A stretch of 28,499 nt of DNA from CAYSRC01 sp964433495 (GCA_964433495.1 CAYSRC010000030.1:1-28499), one strand, 5' to 3'. Shown: positions 14,721-23,346, counted from the stretch's first letter. The notes: generated from the sequence alone by a model not told the origin. Translations and numbers: made by a program.

Positions 14721-15658
14721 ACGGAGAAAACGTGAAAAAGATACTTGCAGCAGGCAGCGTCAACGTCGACCTCGTCGTCGGCGTGCCGTCGATACCGCAG
14801 CGCGGCGAGACGGTGATGTCGCAGAGCTTTAAAAAGGCGCCGGGCGGAAAGGGCGCAAACCAGGCGTGCGCGTGCGGAAAACTCGGCGGGGACTGCACCT
14901 TTCTCGGCAGGGTCGGCGACGACGGCGCGGGCGCTCTTGTCACCGACAGCCTCGCCGCCGCGGGCGTCGACGTGTCGCGCGTCGACACCGCCCGGGGCGT
15001 GCCGACCGGCTCGGCATTTATCACCGTCGGCCGCGACGGCGAGAACAGCATCGTCGTCATCCCGGGCGCAAACGCCCTGTGCGGCGGCGAATACTTTACA
15101 AAAAACGGCGACGCACTCGACAGGGCCGACATCGTCCTCGCCCAGCTCGAGACGCCGCTTGACGGCGTCGCGCTGCTGCTTCGGCGCGCCAAAAGCGCGG
15201 GCAAAACCACCATCCTGAACCCCGCGCCCGCACCCGATGACCTCCCCGACGACATGCTCTCGGGGCTTGACTGGCTCACCCCCAACGAGACCGAGCTCGG
15301 CAGGCTCACCCGTATGCCCGTCGGCACGGTACAGGCAATCGGGCTCGCCGCAGGCAAGCTCTTGAGCAAGGGTGTCAACAACGTGCTCGTAACGCTCGGC
15401 GAAAGGGGCGCGCTGCTGTGCACGGCGGACGGCTGCACCCTCTTCCCCGCCTTTAAGGCGCGCGCGGTCGACACCACCGCCGCGGGCGACACCTTTAACG
15501 CGGGCCTCGCGGTCGCGCTCGCGCAGGGAAAGGACGTCGCGGACGCGATTATGTTCGCGAACGCTGCGGCCTCCCTCTCGATAACGCGCGAGGGGGCGCA
15601 GACCTCCATCCCCGCGCGAGACGAGGTCGAACGGCTCTTGAAATCATCGCGCCCCTGA
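14717..15658 (+). CDS. rbsK: Ribokinase (PfkB family)
   Basis: A 313-residue sugar kinase that phosphorylates D-ribose (or a similar sugar) at O-5 with ATP in the cytoplasm. The family signatures are present: substrate-side GGKGANQA (43-50), NPAPAP (168-173), TPNETEL (188-194) and the catalytic DTTAAGDTFNAG (252-263) with Asp258 as general base. The length is normal. ATG 14717 overlaps the regulator stop; an internal GTG at 14732 has a better ribosome-binding site (GGAG, five bases) and would give the usual MKKIL start, so the true start may be there. The pyranase gene follows directly, a classic pairing for ribose use. Confidence 0.92.
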   Translation: MNGENVKKILAAGSVNVDLVVGVPSIPQRGETVMSQSFKKAPGGKGANQACACGKLGGDCTFLGRVGDDGAGALVTDSLAAAGVDVSRVDTARGVPTGSAFITVGRDGENSIVVIPGANALCGGEYFTKNGDALDRADIVLAQLETPLDGVALLLRRAKSAGKTTILNPAPAPDDLPDDMLSGLDWLTPNETELGRLTRMPVGTVQAIGLAAGKLLSKGVNNVLVTLGERGALLCTADGCTLFPAFKARAVDTTAAGDTFNAGLAVALAQGKDVADAIMFANAAASLSITREGAQTSIPARDEVERLLKSSRP

Positions 15659-15703
15659 AAAAGGGCGCTTTGAGATAAACCGCTTTTGAAGGGAGGTGAA
15701 CTG

Positions 15704-16099
15704 TTGAAGTGTGATAAACTGCTGAACCCGGACATCCTCTTTGAGGTCGCATCGCTCGGCCACACCGAGTACATGTGTATCGCGGACTGCGGTCTGCCGG
15801 CGCCCAAGGGCGTCAAGGTCATCGACGTCTCGCTGACGGCGGGCAAGCCCTCTTTTCTCGACGTGCTCGACGCGGTGACGCCCGAGCTGGTGGTCGAGTC
15901 GACCATCCTCGCGTCCGAGATCGACGAGCGCAACCCGTCGCTCAGCGCAGAGATGAACAAAAGGTTCGGCGACAGGCCCATTGCCAAGGTTCCCCATGAA
16001 GAGTTTAAAAAACTCACCGAAAGGGCAAAGTGCATCATCCGAACGGGTGAAAACAGCTCTTATGCCAACGTAATCCTTGTCGGAGGCGTCAACTTCTGA
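15704..16099 (+). CDS. rbsD: D-ribose pyranase
   Basis: A 131-residue RbsD/FucU-family mutarotase that interconverts pyranose and furanose forms so that ribokinase receives the furanose. Conserved features: LLNPD near the start, LGHT with catalytic His20, IADCGLPAPKGV, PSFLDVLDAV and the C-terminal RTGENSSYANVIL. I chose TTG 15704 because GGAGG lies seven bases upstream and it gives the family's normal length; no ATG is available nearby. RbsD usually acts as a ring-shaped multimer. It sits 45 bases after rbsK and 31 bases before the binding-protein gene. Confidence 0.92.
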   Translation: MKCDKLLNPDILFEVASLGHTEYMCIADCGLPAPKGVKVIDVSLTAGKPSFLDVLDAVTPELVVESTILASEIDERNPSLSAEMNKRFGDRPIAKVPHEEFKKLTERAKCIIRTGENSSYANVILVGGVNF

Positions 16100-16130
16100 C
16101 AACCGAAACAACATTAAACGGAGGACAAAA

Positions 16131-17141
16131 ATGAAAAAGTTACTGAGCGTTCTGCTTGTTCTTGCCATGGTCTTCACGCTGTGCGCCTGCTCGGGCGGCG
16201 GCGGCGCGCAGACCACCCCCGACGACAACGGCGGCTCGGATGTCGCCGACAACAACAGCGACGGCAAGGTGAAGATCGGCCTGAGCATCGCGGGCCTGAC
16301 GATGCCCTACTATGTGCGCATGTACGACGGCTTCATGGAGGCCGCCGAGGCCAAGGGCTATGAGGTCGTGTTCGCCGACGGCGGCTCGGACGCCGAGTCG
16401 ACGGTCAAGGCGGTCGAGGACCTCATCACGAGCGACATCGACGCGCTCGCCGTCAGCACCAACTACAGCGAGGCGCTCATCGACACCTTTGCGCGCTGCA
16501 AGGAGAACGGCATCCCCATATTCTACATAGGCAACCTCAACCTCATCCCCGAGGCGAAGGAGCTCATGACCTTCTGGGAGGGCACCCGCAACGACTCGGC
16601 CGGTTACCTCGGCGGCGTGTGGATGGCCGACTACCTCAAGAGCATCAACTATAAAACCGAGCTCAACATCGTCGAGGTCTCGCTCGTCAGCGACCCGCTC
16701 CACCAGCGCTACACCGGCTTTGTGCAGGGCCTCGAGGACAACGGTTTCACGGTGAACTACATCAACACCGTCGGCGACCTCACGCGTGAGAACTCGCTCG
16801 CCGGCTGCGAGGACATGCTGACCGCACACGACGACATCGACATCTTCTACGGCACCGCCGGGACGTCGGCCCTCGGCGCCTACGACGCCACGCAGAACGC
16901 CGGCCGCACCGAGGTCATGGTCGTCGGCTACGACGGCGAGGACGAGGAGATCCAGCACATCGACGAGGGCGGCAACTACATCGCCACCATCTGCCAGGAT
17001 CCCGCGGGCGAGTCGGCCGTCACCGTCGACGCGATAGAGAAGGTTCTCTCGGGCGAATCGGTCGAGGGCGGCTACGAGACCCCCGCCAAGGTATACGGCA
17101 AGGATGTCGGCTACGTCACCTCGGACGAAATTCTCGGATAA
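16131..17141 (+). CDS. rbsB: Sugar ABC transporter substrate-binding lipoprotein (RbsB-like)
   Basis: A 336-residue extracellular binding protein of the ribose/galactose type (Peripla_BP_4). The lipoprotein signal ends at LCAC with Cys20, followed by a Gly/Asp/Asn-rich linker to about residue 43. The body starts KVKIGLSIAGLTMPYYVRMYDGF, with LITSDIDALAVSTNYSEAL, VVGYDGEDEEI and CQDPAGESAV placed as in the family. The start ATG 16131 follows GGAGG by six bases. It captures the sugar for the RbsA/RbsC-type transporter. A GC-rich hairpin at 17158-17191 follows the stop and probably stabilises this highly needed cistron. Ribose is the conventional assignment; another sugar is quite possible. Confidence 0.9.
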   Translation: MKKLLSVLLVLAMVFTLCACSGGGGAQTTPDDNGGSDVADNNSDGKVKIGLSIAGLTMPYYVRMYDGFMEAAEAKGYEVVFADGGSDAESTVKAVEDLITSDIDALAVSTNYSEALIDTFARCKENGIPIFYIGNLNLIPEAKELMTFWEGTRNDSAGYLGGVWMADYLKSINYKTELNIVEVSLVSDPLHQRYTGFVQGLEDNGFTVNYINTVGDLTRENSLAGCEDMLTAHDDIDIFYGTAGTSALGAYDATQNAGRTEVMVVGYDGEDEEIQHIDEGGNYIATICQDPAGESAVTVDAIEKVLSGESVEGGYETPAKVYGKDVGYVTSDEILG

Positions 17142-17157
17142 GCAACGGTTTTTTCAA

Positions 17158-17191
17158 GAGGGCCGGGTGTAGTTTAAAGCGCCCGGCCCTC
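17158..17191 (+). other. Intercistronic mRNA hairpin
   Basis: GAGGGCCGGG (17158-17167) and CCCGGCCCTC (17182-17191) form a perfect 10-bp stem with a 14-base loop and no T-run. Such hairpins after binding-protein genes commonly shield the upstream mRNA or partly attenuate the ATPase and permease genes. Confidence 0.75.
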
Positions 17192-17217
17192 AGACCCTAA
17201 TTAAAGGAGGATCTTTG

Positions 17218-18720
17218 ATGGAGGATATCCTTAGACTGACGAAGATCTGCAAGACATTCCCCGGCGTCAACGCGCTGACCGACGTCAACCTCACGATAAA
17301 GAAGGGGGAGGTTCACGCGCTTGTCGGCGAAAACGGGGCGGGCAAGTCAACCCTCATGAAAACCATCTCGGGCGCGTACAAAAAGGACGGCGGCGCCATC
17401 TGGTTCGACGGACAAGAGGTCGAAATTCACTCCCCGAAGCAATCGGAGCTGATGGGGATTTCAATCATATATCAGGAGCTCAATCTCATCGAGAGGATAT
17501 CGGTCGCCGAAAACGTCTTTATCGGAAGATATCCCCGCAAGAACGGTTTTGTCCGGTGGGGAAAGATGTACGCCGACGCGCAGGCGCTGTTTGACGAGTA
17601 CGACCTCAAGATCGACGCCAAAAAGCTTGTGCGCTCGCTGACGATGGCGCAAAAACAGATGGTCGAGATCATCAAGGCGGTCAGCATCAACGCCAAGATT
17701 ATCATCATGGACGAGCCCACCTCGTCGCTCTCGACCAAGGAGACCGAGTCGCTGTTCAGGATAATCCGCAAGCTCAAAGCTCGGGGCGTCGCGGTCGTCT
17801 TCATCACCCACAGACTCGACGAGATATTCGAGATATGCGACCGCATGACGGTGCTGCGCGACGGGCACTACATCGGCGAGCGGGACATCAAGGACATCAC
17901 CAAGGCCGAGATGATCTCGATGATGATCGGCCGCGAGCTGACCCAGCAGTACCCCCGGCGGGACAACCCCATCGGCGAGACGGTGCTCGAGGTCAAAAAC
18001 ATCACCGACGGCGGCAAGCACGTCAAGGACGTGTCCTTCAGCGCGCACAGGGGCGAGGTGCTCGGGTTCTACGGGCTCGTCGGCGCGGGCAGAACCGAGA
18101 CGATGCGCATGGTCTTCGGCATCGACAAAAAGGCGGGCGGCAGCGTGCTGCTGGGCGGCCGCGAGGTGACGATCAAATCCCCGCGCGACGCCATCAAACA
18201 CGGCATCGGGTTTATCACCGAGAACCGGCGCGACGAGGGGCTGTTCTTGCGCTCGACTGTTCGCGTCAACACCGTCATGGTGGCGCTCAAAAAGATCCTG
18301 AAGCACGGGTTCATAAGCTATAAGACCGAAAAAGAGGTCGCCGAGGACTACGTGAAAAAGCTCAAGACCGCCACCCCGTCGGTCAACCAAAAGGCGATGT
18401 TCCTCAGCGGCGGCAACCAGCAAAAGGTGGTTCTCGCAAAGTGGCTGTTTTCGGACTCCGAGATCATCCTTTTCGACGAGCCGACCCGCGGCATCGACGT
18501 CGGCGCCCGGCGCGAGATATACTCGCTCATCAACGACCTTGTGGCCGACGGGCGCTCGGTCGTGGTGGTGTCCTCGGACATGGAGGAGATCATGGGCATC
18601 AGCGACCGCATCCTCGTCATGTACGAGGGCAGCGTCGCGGGCGAGATCGAAAAGAAGGACTTCTCTCAAAACCTAATCACAGCGTACGCTGTCGGAGAAA
18701 GGGACGTATATGAAAACTAA
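17218..18720 (+). CDS. rbsA: Sugar ABC transporter ATP-binding protein (RbsA-like)
   Basis: A 500-residue double ATPase of the carbohydrate-uptake type 2 class, driving sugar import. Domain 1: Walker A GENGAGKS (38-45), signature region LTMAQKQMVEI, Walker B IIIMDEPTSSLS. Domain 2 has the expected degenerate Walker A (GLVGAGRTE), the signature LSGGNQQKV and Walker B IILFDEPTRGIDVG. This asymmetric pattern is normal for the RbsA/MglA/XylG class. ATG 17218 is chosen for AAAGGAGG eight bases upstream; the TTG just before it is less likely. It overlaps the permease gene by 11 bases. Confidence 0.95.
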   Translation: MEDILRLTKICKTFPGVNALTDVNLTIKKGEVHALVGENGAGKSTLMKTISGAYKKDGGAIWFDGQEVEIHSPKQSELMGISIIYQELNLIERISVAENVFIGRYPRKNGFVRWGKMYADAQALFDEYDLKIDAKKLVRSLTMAQKQMVEIIKAVSINAKIIIMDEPTSSLSTKETESLFRIIRKLKARGVAVVFITHRLDEIFEICDRMTVLRDGHYIGERDIKDITKAEMISMMIGRELTQQYPRRDNPIGETVLEVKNITDGGKHVKDVSFSAHRGEVLGFYGLVGAGRTETMRMVFGIDKKAGGSVLLGGREVTIKSPRDAIKHGIGFITENRRDEGLFLRSTVRVNTVMVALKKILKHGFISYKTEKEVAEDYVKKLKTATPSVNQKAMFLSGGNQQKVVLAKWLFSDSEIILFDEPTRGIDVGARREIYSLINDLVADGRSVVVVSSDMEEIMGISDRILVMYEGSVAGEIEKKDFSQNLITAYAVGERDVYEN

Positions 18721-19672
18721 AAACTTCGGCAATACCGCGGCAAAGGTCGCCGACAGGATGGGCGCGTGGATGCTGCTTATCGTCATTGCGGTGTTCATGG
18801 CGTTTGCAAGCGACAAGTTTTTGACGGTTGACAACCTGCTCAACGTCTTCAGGCAGGTCGCCGTCGTCTCGATCGGCGCGATAGGCGTCTCGTTCATCAT
18901 CCTCGGCGGCGGCTTCGACCTGAGCACCGGCATGATTGCGACCTTCGCCGGCTGCAACACGGCCATCTTTATGAAGACCTTCGGCTGGAACATGTTCCTC
19001 GCGATGTTTGTCGCGATTCTCATCGGCATGGTCATCGGCACGATGAACGGCCTGCTCATCACCTACCTCAAGATCCCGCCCTTTATCTGCACACTCGGCA
19101 TGCAGTACATCGTCAACGGGCTCATCTTTGTCACGACCAAGAGCGTGCCGATAACCGGCCTGCCCGACGCGTTTTTGACGATCGGCCGCGGGTACATCGC
19201 CGACTTCTTCCCGGTGCCCGTGCTCATCATGCTGGTGTTTGTGCTCGCGGGGCACATCGTGCTCAAGTACACCGTGTTCGGCCGCTCGATCGTCGCCGTG
19301 GGCGAAAATGAGACGGCGGCAAAGCTGTCGGGCCTCAACGTCAACCTCGTCAAGGTCGCGATGTACACCCTATCGGGCTTCTGCGTCTCGTGCGCGGGCA
19401 TCGTGCTCGCCTCGCGCCTGTCGTCGGGGCAGCCCAACTCGGGCGCCGACCTCTCGCTTCAGGCCATCGCGGCGGTCTACATCGGCGGCACCTTCAAGGG
19501 CAGCATCATCAACACCCTCGCGGGCACCCTCGTCTGGGGCTTTATGAACAACGCGCTCAACCTGCTCAACGTCAACGCCTATTGGCAGAAGGTCGCCCTC
19601 GGCATCGTCATCATCTGCGCGGTTCTGTTCGACACCTTCAGGGCGAGGCTCGCGACCAAAAACATCGACTGA
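18710..19672 (+). CDS. rbsC: Sugar ABC transporter permease (RbsC-like)
   Basis: A 320-residue membrane protein with eight to ten hydrophobic segments, the usual size for RbsC-type permeases (BPD_transp_2). Recognisable stretches are the GGGFDLSTGM loop (classically GGIDLSVG), GTMNGLLITYLKIPPFICTLGM, VGENETAAKLSGLNV (the coupling-helix EAA-like region) and AIAAVYIGGTFKGSIINTLAGTL. It starts inside the end of the ATPase gene, so the two are translationally coupled. It forms the channel of the importer with the ATPase and binding lipoprotein upstream. Confidence 0.94.
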   Translation: MKTKNFGNTAAKVADRMGAWMLLIVIAVFMAFASDKFLTVDNLLNVFRQVAVVSIGAIGVSFIILGGGFDLSTGMIATFAGCNTAIFMKTFGWNMFLAMFVAILIGMVIGTMNGLLITYLKIPPFICTLGMQYIVNGLIFVTTKSVPITGLPDAFLTIGRGYIADFFPVPVLIMLVFVLAGHIVLKYTVFGRSIVAVGENETAAKLSGLNVNLVKVAMYTLSGFCVSCAGIVLASRLSSGQPNSGADLSLQAIAAVYIGGTFKGSIINTLAGTLVWGFMNNALNLLNVNAYWQKVALGIVIICAVLFDTFRARLATKNID

Positions 19673-19694
19673 GTTTTTACGCTATCTTTATCCC

Positions 19695-19718
19695 GGGCCC
19701 GTCCCTCGGGACGGGCCC
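19695..19718 (+). other. Intercistronic mRNA hairpin
   Basis: GGGCCCGTCCC (19695-19705) and GGGACGGGCCC (19708-19718) form a perfect 11-bp stem between the permease and the first ThuA gene. No T-run follows, so it is more likely a stabiliser or attenuator than a full terminator. Confidence 0.7.
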
Positions 19719-19742
19719 CGCAGAGCAAAAAAAGGAGACGCC

Positions 19743-20492
19743 ATGGACAGAAAAAAAGCATTTATCTTTTACGGAGGCTGGGAGGGCCACGAGCCCGAGC
19801 TCGAGAGCGTGCGGTTCAAGCGGTGGCTCGAGGAGGAAAACTTCGACGTCACCCGCATCGACAGCTTTGAGCGGTGCGACGACATCGAGTACATGAGCTC
19901 GTTCGACCTCATCGTGCCCTGCTGGACGCAGGGGGAGATGGGTGATCGGTACTGCTTCGGCATCTCGACCGCCGTGGCCGAGAGCGGCACGGGTCTTGCG
20001 GGTGTGCACGGCGGCATGTGCGACTCGTTCCGTTGGAGCGTCGAGTGGCAGTTCATGACGGGCAGTCAGTGGGTGTCGCACCCGGGCGACGTCTATCTGC
20101 ACCACATGTCCAAGCTGTCGGAGGAGAATCTCGCCTATGTGCGCGAAAACTTCCCGCAGAACAGCGAGCCCGACGCGTTTCAGCGCACCTATACCGTCGA
20201 GTTTAAGAAAAACCACACCTCGCCCATCATCGCGGGCTGCGAGGACTTTGAGGTGCACACCGAGCAGTATTATCTGCACGTCGACCCGAGTATCGACGTG
20301 CTCGCGACGACGCGGGTCGACTCGCGGGGCTGGCACGCGTCCAACGGGCTCGTCGACATGCCCGTGGTCTACACCAAGCACTGGGGCAAGGGCCGCGTGT
20401 TCTACTCGTCGCTCGGCCACAAGGACGCCATCCTCGCGATGCCCGAAGTCGAGCGCTTCACCCGCCGCGGGCTGCTGTGGGCGGCGCGGTAG
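19743..20492 (+). CDS. ThuA-like protein, copy 1
   Basis: A 249-residue protein of the ThuA (trehalose utilisation) family, a class I glutamine-amidotransferase-like fold whose chemistry is poorly defined. It is often found with sugar dehydrogenases and isomerases. It begins KKAFIFYGGWEGHEPE. Conserved blocks are LIVPCWTQG, GVHGGMCDSFRWSVEWQFM, GSQWVSHPG, EDFEVHTEQYYLHVDP and VVYTKHWGKGRVFY followed by LGHKD. The ATG 19743 follows AGGAG. It is probably the last gene of the sugar operon, 70 bases after the permease gene. A paralogue lies at 21311-22054 beyond the repeat array. Confidence 0.85.
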   Translation: MDRKKAFIFYGGWEGHEPELESVRFKRWLEEENFDVTRIDSFERCDDIEYMSSFDLIVPCWTQGEMGDRYCFGISTAVAESGTGLAGVHGGMCDSFRWSVEWQFMTGSQWVSHPGDVYLHHMSKLSEENLAYVRENFPQNSEPDAFQRTYTVEFKKNHTSPIIAGCEDFEVHTEQYYLHVDPSIDVLATTRVDSRGWHASNGLVDMPVVYTKHWGKGRVFYSSLGHKDAILAMPEVERFTRRGLLWAAR

Positions 20493-20518
20493 CTTGAAAA
20501 ACAGCGCTGCGGAGGCGG

Positions 20519-21236
20519 GACGGAGGGGTTGCTTACTGTAAGCTTAAGCCGACACGGGGGGGCTTGTTCAGACGCCAAGATTTTTTCGGACAACCCCTCT
20601 GTCAGCTGCGCTGACACGGCTCGCATATTCCCGCGAGTTGGTCGAATGTAAGCGGAACGGACATTCGACAGAGTTCACGAGTGTATGTGAACCCTGTCGG
20701 CCGTCGTACCGATTACGATGCGCATCTGCCGCGCGGAGCGGTCAAACGTAAGAGGAACGGACATTTGACATTCGGCGCGGTATTATGCGCCTTTCGGGCT
20801 ATCGTTCCTATTAAGCCCGACCGGCCGACTCTCCCTTTACACACGGCTCACATAATCCCGTGAGTTGTACCGCGCGTCGTTCCACTTACGCGCGGGAAGG
20901 GAGCCTCAAGGATGCGCAACCCGATGGATAGGTGGAAGCTTTAGGCCCCGGAAACCTTCCCCCTCGGGGGAAGGGGGACCGCTCCGCGGTGGATGAGGGG
21001 TCAAGGTGCTTTCTATTCATAGCAGGGATAAAGCAAAAAACTTGCCCACCCTCATCTCGTCCTCGCGGGCTGTGTTAAGCTCCGTTTGCACAGCCCACGA
21101 GGTTAGGCGAGAAAGCTCGGCTCACCCCTCATCAGTCAGCTGCGCTGACACCTCCCCTTGCACAGGGGAGGCTTTAAGGGCGAGCCGCCCGAGAGATAGG
21201 TGAAAGCTTAAGGACTTGCTGTTTTTCAAGCCCCCC
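20519..21236. repeat. Hairpin-repeat array IV (largest)
   Basis: In order: a 13-bp long-range stem (20519-20531 with 20591-20603, one wobble); GTCAG/CTGAC (20601-20615); CTCGC/GCGAG (20620-20637, loop ATATTCCC); GTCGAATGT/ACATTCGAC (20641-20669, loop AAGCGGAACGG); TTCAC/GTGAA (20674-20691, loop GAGTGTAT); GTCAAA/TTTGAC (20741-20769, AAGAGGAACGG); CGGGCT/AGCCCG (20795-20819); CTCAC/GTGAG (20847-20864); and CCGCGCGT/ACGCGCGG (20870-20895). A CTTCCCCCTCGGGGGAAG module follows (20917-21001), then GGGCTGTG/CACAGCCC and CCTCCCCT/AGGGGAGG hairpins to 21236. It shares parts with arrays I, II (inverted) and III (direct). No gene is supported in 20493-21310. Confidence 0.85.
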
Positions 21237-21310
21237 TTTCCGCGCATTATGGGGGCGGCGTTCGGTTGACCCTTTTTTCAAGCAATTGACGATTTGAGAA
21301 AGGACACCAC

Positions 21311-22054
21311 ATGAACAAAAAGGCATTTATCTTCTACGGCGGCTGGGACGGGCACGAGCCCGAAAAGGTCAGCGCGCGGTTCAAAAAGATGCTCGAGAAC
21401 GAGAACTTTGACGTCGTGCGCGAGGACACCCTCGACCGCCTTGAGGACGCGGAGTTTTTGAAGAGCATGGATCTGATCGTCCCGTGCTGGACGCAGGGCG
21501 ACCTCGACGACCGGAAGTGCTTCCCCGTGACCGAGGCCGTCATGACGGGCACGGGGATTGCGGGCTGCCACGGCGGCATGTGCGACTCGTTCCGCTGGAG
21601 CGTCGAGTGGCAGTTCATGACGGGCAGCCAGTGGGTGTCGCACCCCGGCGAGCCGTGGCTGCACCACTGCTCCAAGCTCACCGAGCAAAACCTTGACTAT
21701 CTCAACAAGAACTATCCCGAGACGTCGGCGGACGGCGCGTTTTGGACCGAGTACGAGGTCAACTTCAAAAGGCAGTCGTCCTCCCCGCTCGTCGAGGGCC
21801 TCGAGGATTTCAGGGTCTATACCGAGCAGTACTATCTGCACGTCGACCCGTGCATCGACGTTCTCGCGACCACGCCCGTGCGCACGAGCGGTCCCCACCG
21901 CCCGAACGGCGTCGTCGAGATGCCGGTTGTGTACACCAAGCTGTGGGGCGAGGGCAGGGTGTTCTACAACGCGCTCGGGCACCACGACGACATATTTGAC
22001 ATCCCCCAGGTCGCCGAGGTGCAGCGCCGCGGGTTTTTGTGGGCGGCGAGATAA
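21311..22054 (+). CDS. ThuA-like protein, copy 2
   Basis: A 247-residue paralogue of the protein at 19743-20492, roughly 60% identical by eye and sharing every conserved block (YGGWDGHEPE, LIVPCWTQG, GCHGGMCDSFRWSVEWQFM, GSQWVSHPG, TEQYYLHVDP, VVYTKLWGEGRVFY, LGHHDD, RRGFLWAAR). The ATG 21311 follows AAAGGA. It is separated from copy 1 by the 0.8-kb repeat array and followed, after a GC hairpin and about 240 bases, by a dehydrogenase gene. The two copies probably act on related intermediates or form a heteromer; this is inference. Confidence 0.85.
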   Translation: MNKKAFIFYGGWDGHEPEKVSARFKKMLENENFDVVREDTLDRLEDAEFLKSMDLIVPCWTQGDLDDRKCFPVTEAVMTGTGIAGCHGGMCDSFRWSVEWQFMTGSQWVSHPGEPWLHHCSKLTEQNLDYLNKNYPETSADGAFWTEYEVNFKRQSSSPLVEGLEDFRVYTEQYYLHVDPCIDVLATTPVRTSGPHRPNGVVEMPVVYTKLWGEGRVFYNALGHHDDIFDIPQVAEVQRRGFLWAAR

Positions 22055-22074
22055 GCGGCTTTTCGTCCCGATTT

Positions 22075-22096
22075 CTCACCCCCTCGGCGGGGTGAG
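22075..22096 (+). other. GC hairpin after ThuA copy 2
   Basis: CTCACCCC (22075-22082) and GGGGTGAG (22089-22096) form an 8-bp stem with a 6-base loop and no T-run. The sequence 22097-22290 before the dehydrogenase holds no gene I can support. Confidence 0.55.
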
Positions 22097-22294
22097 GCGA
22101 CAAAGCAACAGTCGTTAAAGCCCGCGCGTCCCCGCGGTCGTGTGCGGACGGCTGCCGTTCGGACGGGGAAACGGCCCAACGCTCCCCCGCTCGATCGGAC
22201 AGCCGCGGGTTCAACCGCGTCCGTCCGCCCGCGGCCCGTGTCGGCGCGCTCGCTTTGACGGTTAAATAATTAAAAAATACGGAGGTATTCTAAC

Positions 22295-23272
22295 ATGCTG
22301 GCAAAAGGTGTATTTGTTGAGGACTACATGAAGCTGTCGATCAGGGAATACGACGTCCCCGAACCCAAGGCGGACGAGGTCATGATCAAGACCACCGCGT
22401 GCGGCCTGTGCTGCTGGGATTCGTGGCTCTACCGCGGCGTCAACGCGCCCGGGCCCTATCCCTATATCATCGGGCACGAGGGCGTCGGCATCGTCGAAAA
22501 GGTGGGCAGCGAGGTCAAGGGCCTCAAGCCCGGCGACAAGGTGTTCTGCGGCAGCGGCAACAACGAGATGATGTGCGAGTACTCGACCATCCCCGAGGCG
22601 GGGCTTGTGCGCATCCCCGACGACGTGACCGACTATGAGCACTATGTCATCGAGCCCACCTGCTGCGTCACCAACCTGCTCAACATCACCGACATCCACA
22701 TGGGCGACCATGTCGTGCTCGTCGGCGCGGGCTATATGGGTCTGCTGACCCTTCAGGCGCTCACCCGCGCGTCGCAGGCGGGGCGCATAACCGTCTTTGA
22801 GCTGCGCGAGGACCGCAGAAAGATGGCCGAGGCGTACGGCCCCACCGAGGTCCTCGACCCCGAGAGCGAGCAGGGCAAAAAGGTCATCGCCGACATCATC
22901 GCCAAGGGCGGCGCGGACGTCTGCATCGACTTCGGCGCGTCCGACTCGGGCTTCCACCTCGCCGACTCGATGACAAAGCAGGCGGGCAAGCTCACGATCG
23001 GCTCGTTCCACAGAAGCGACGTGACCTTCAACGGCACCAAGTGGCACCTCGGCGGGCTGTATGTCTACAACCTCGCCCCCATGAGCAACCCGCACTTCAA
23101 GGAGATCGTCCCCCGCACCTGGTCGATGATCAAGCGCGGCGTGTTCGAGCCGGGCAAGCTCGTCACCCACACCGCCTACTTTGAGGACATGGACGCCATG
23201 GAGAACATGTTCCAACGGGCGTGCGACAAGAAGGACGGCTATATGAAGGGCGTCGTCATGTTCACGAAATAA
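22295..23272 (+). CDS. Zinc-type medium-chain alcohol/sugar dehydrogenase
   Basis: A 325-residue MDR-superfamily NAD(P)-dependent dehydrogenase. The catalytic zinc site is recognisable: Cys37 (TACGLCCWD), His61-Glu62 (GHEGVG) and Glu120 (IEPTCC). The Rossmann motif VGAGYMG sits at 143-149, followed by VFELREDRR, whose acidic residue at the strand end favours NAD. The four-cysteine structural zinc lobe of classical ADHs is absent, as in some short polyol and sugar dehydrogenases. The start ATG 22295 follows GGAGGT. With the ThuA proteins and isomerase it probably oxidises a sugar or polyol hydroxyl. The terminator structure at 23289-23346 follows. Confidence 0.85.
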   Translation: MLAKGVFVEDYMKLSIREYDVPEPKADEVMIKTTACGLCCWDSWLYRGVNAPGPYPYIIGHEGVGIVEKVGSEVKGLKPGDKVFCGSGNNEMMCEYSTIPEAGLVRIPDDVTDYEHYVIEPTCCVTNLLNITDIHMGDHVVLVGAGYMGLLTLQALTRASQAGRITVFELREDRRKMAEAYGPTEVLDPESEQGKKVIADIIAKGGADVCIDFGASDSGFHLADSMTKQAGKLTIGSFHRSDVTFNGTKWHLGGLYVYNLAPMSNPHFKEIVPRTWSMIKRGVFEPGKLVTHTAYFEDMDAMENMFQRACDKKDGYMKGVVMFTK

Positions 23273-23288
23273 CGGGATCGTTTGTGCG

Positions 23289-23346
23289 CCGAATAATAAA
23301 AACGGGGGTGCGCCTTGCTGTGCGCACCCCCCTTCGGCGGTTTTTT
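23289..23346 (+). terminator. Compound GC hairpin with T-run after the dehydrogenase
   Basis: GGGGGTGCGC (23304-23313) pairs with GCGCACCCCC (23322-23331), enclosed by CGCCG/CGGCG and followed by TTTTTT at 23341-23346. Two more GC hairpins follow to about 23400. It likely ends or strongly attenuates the transcript before the next gene. Confidence 0.7.

Noticed and set aside
17461..18669. 402-residue frame opposite the RbsA-type ATPase
   Set aside because: The ATPase with all its motifs occupies the other strand; no ribosome-binding site or family resemblance here.
20681..20863. Short frames across repeat arrays ending in TAHIIP
   Set aside because: The same peptide pieces arise from each repeat copy on either strand; the conservation is that of the hairpin DNA, and no start signals are seen.
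20601..20895. CRISPR array
   Set aside because: Units differ in sequence and length, spacing is irregular, and the repeats are covarying hairpins, not identical direct repeats with unique spacers.
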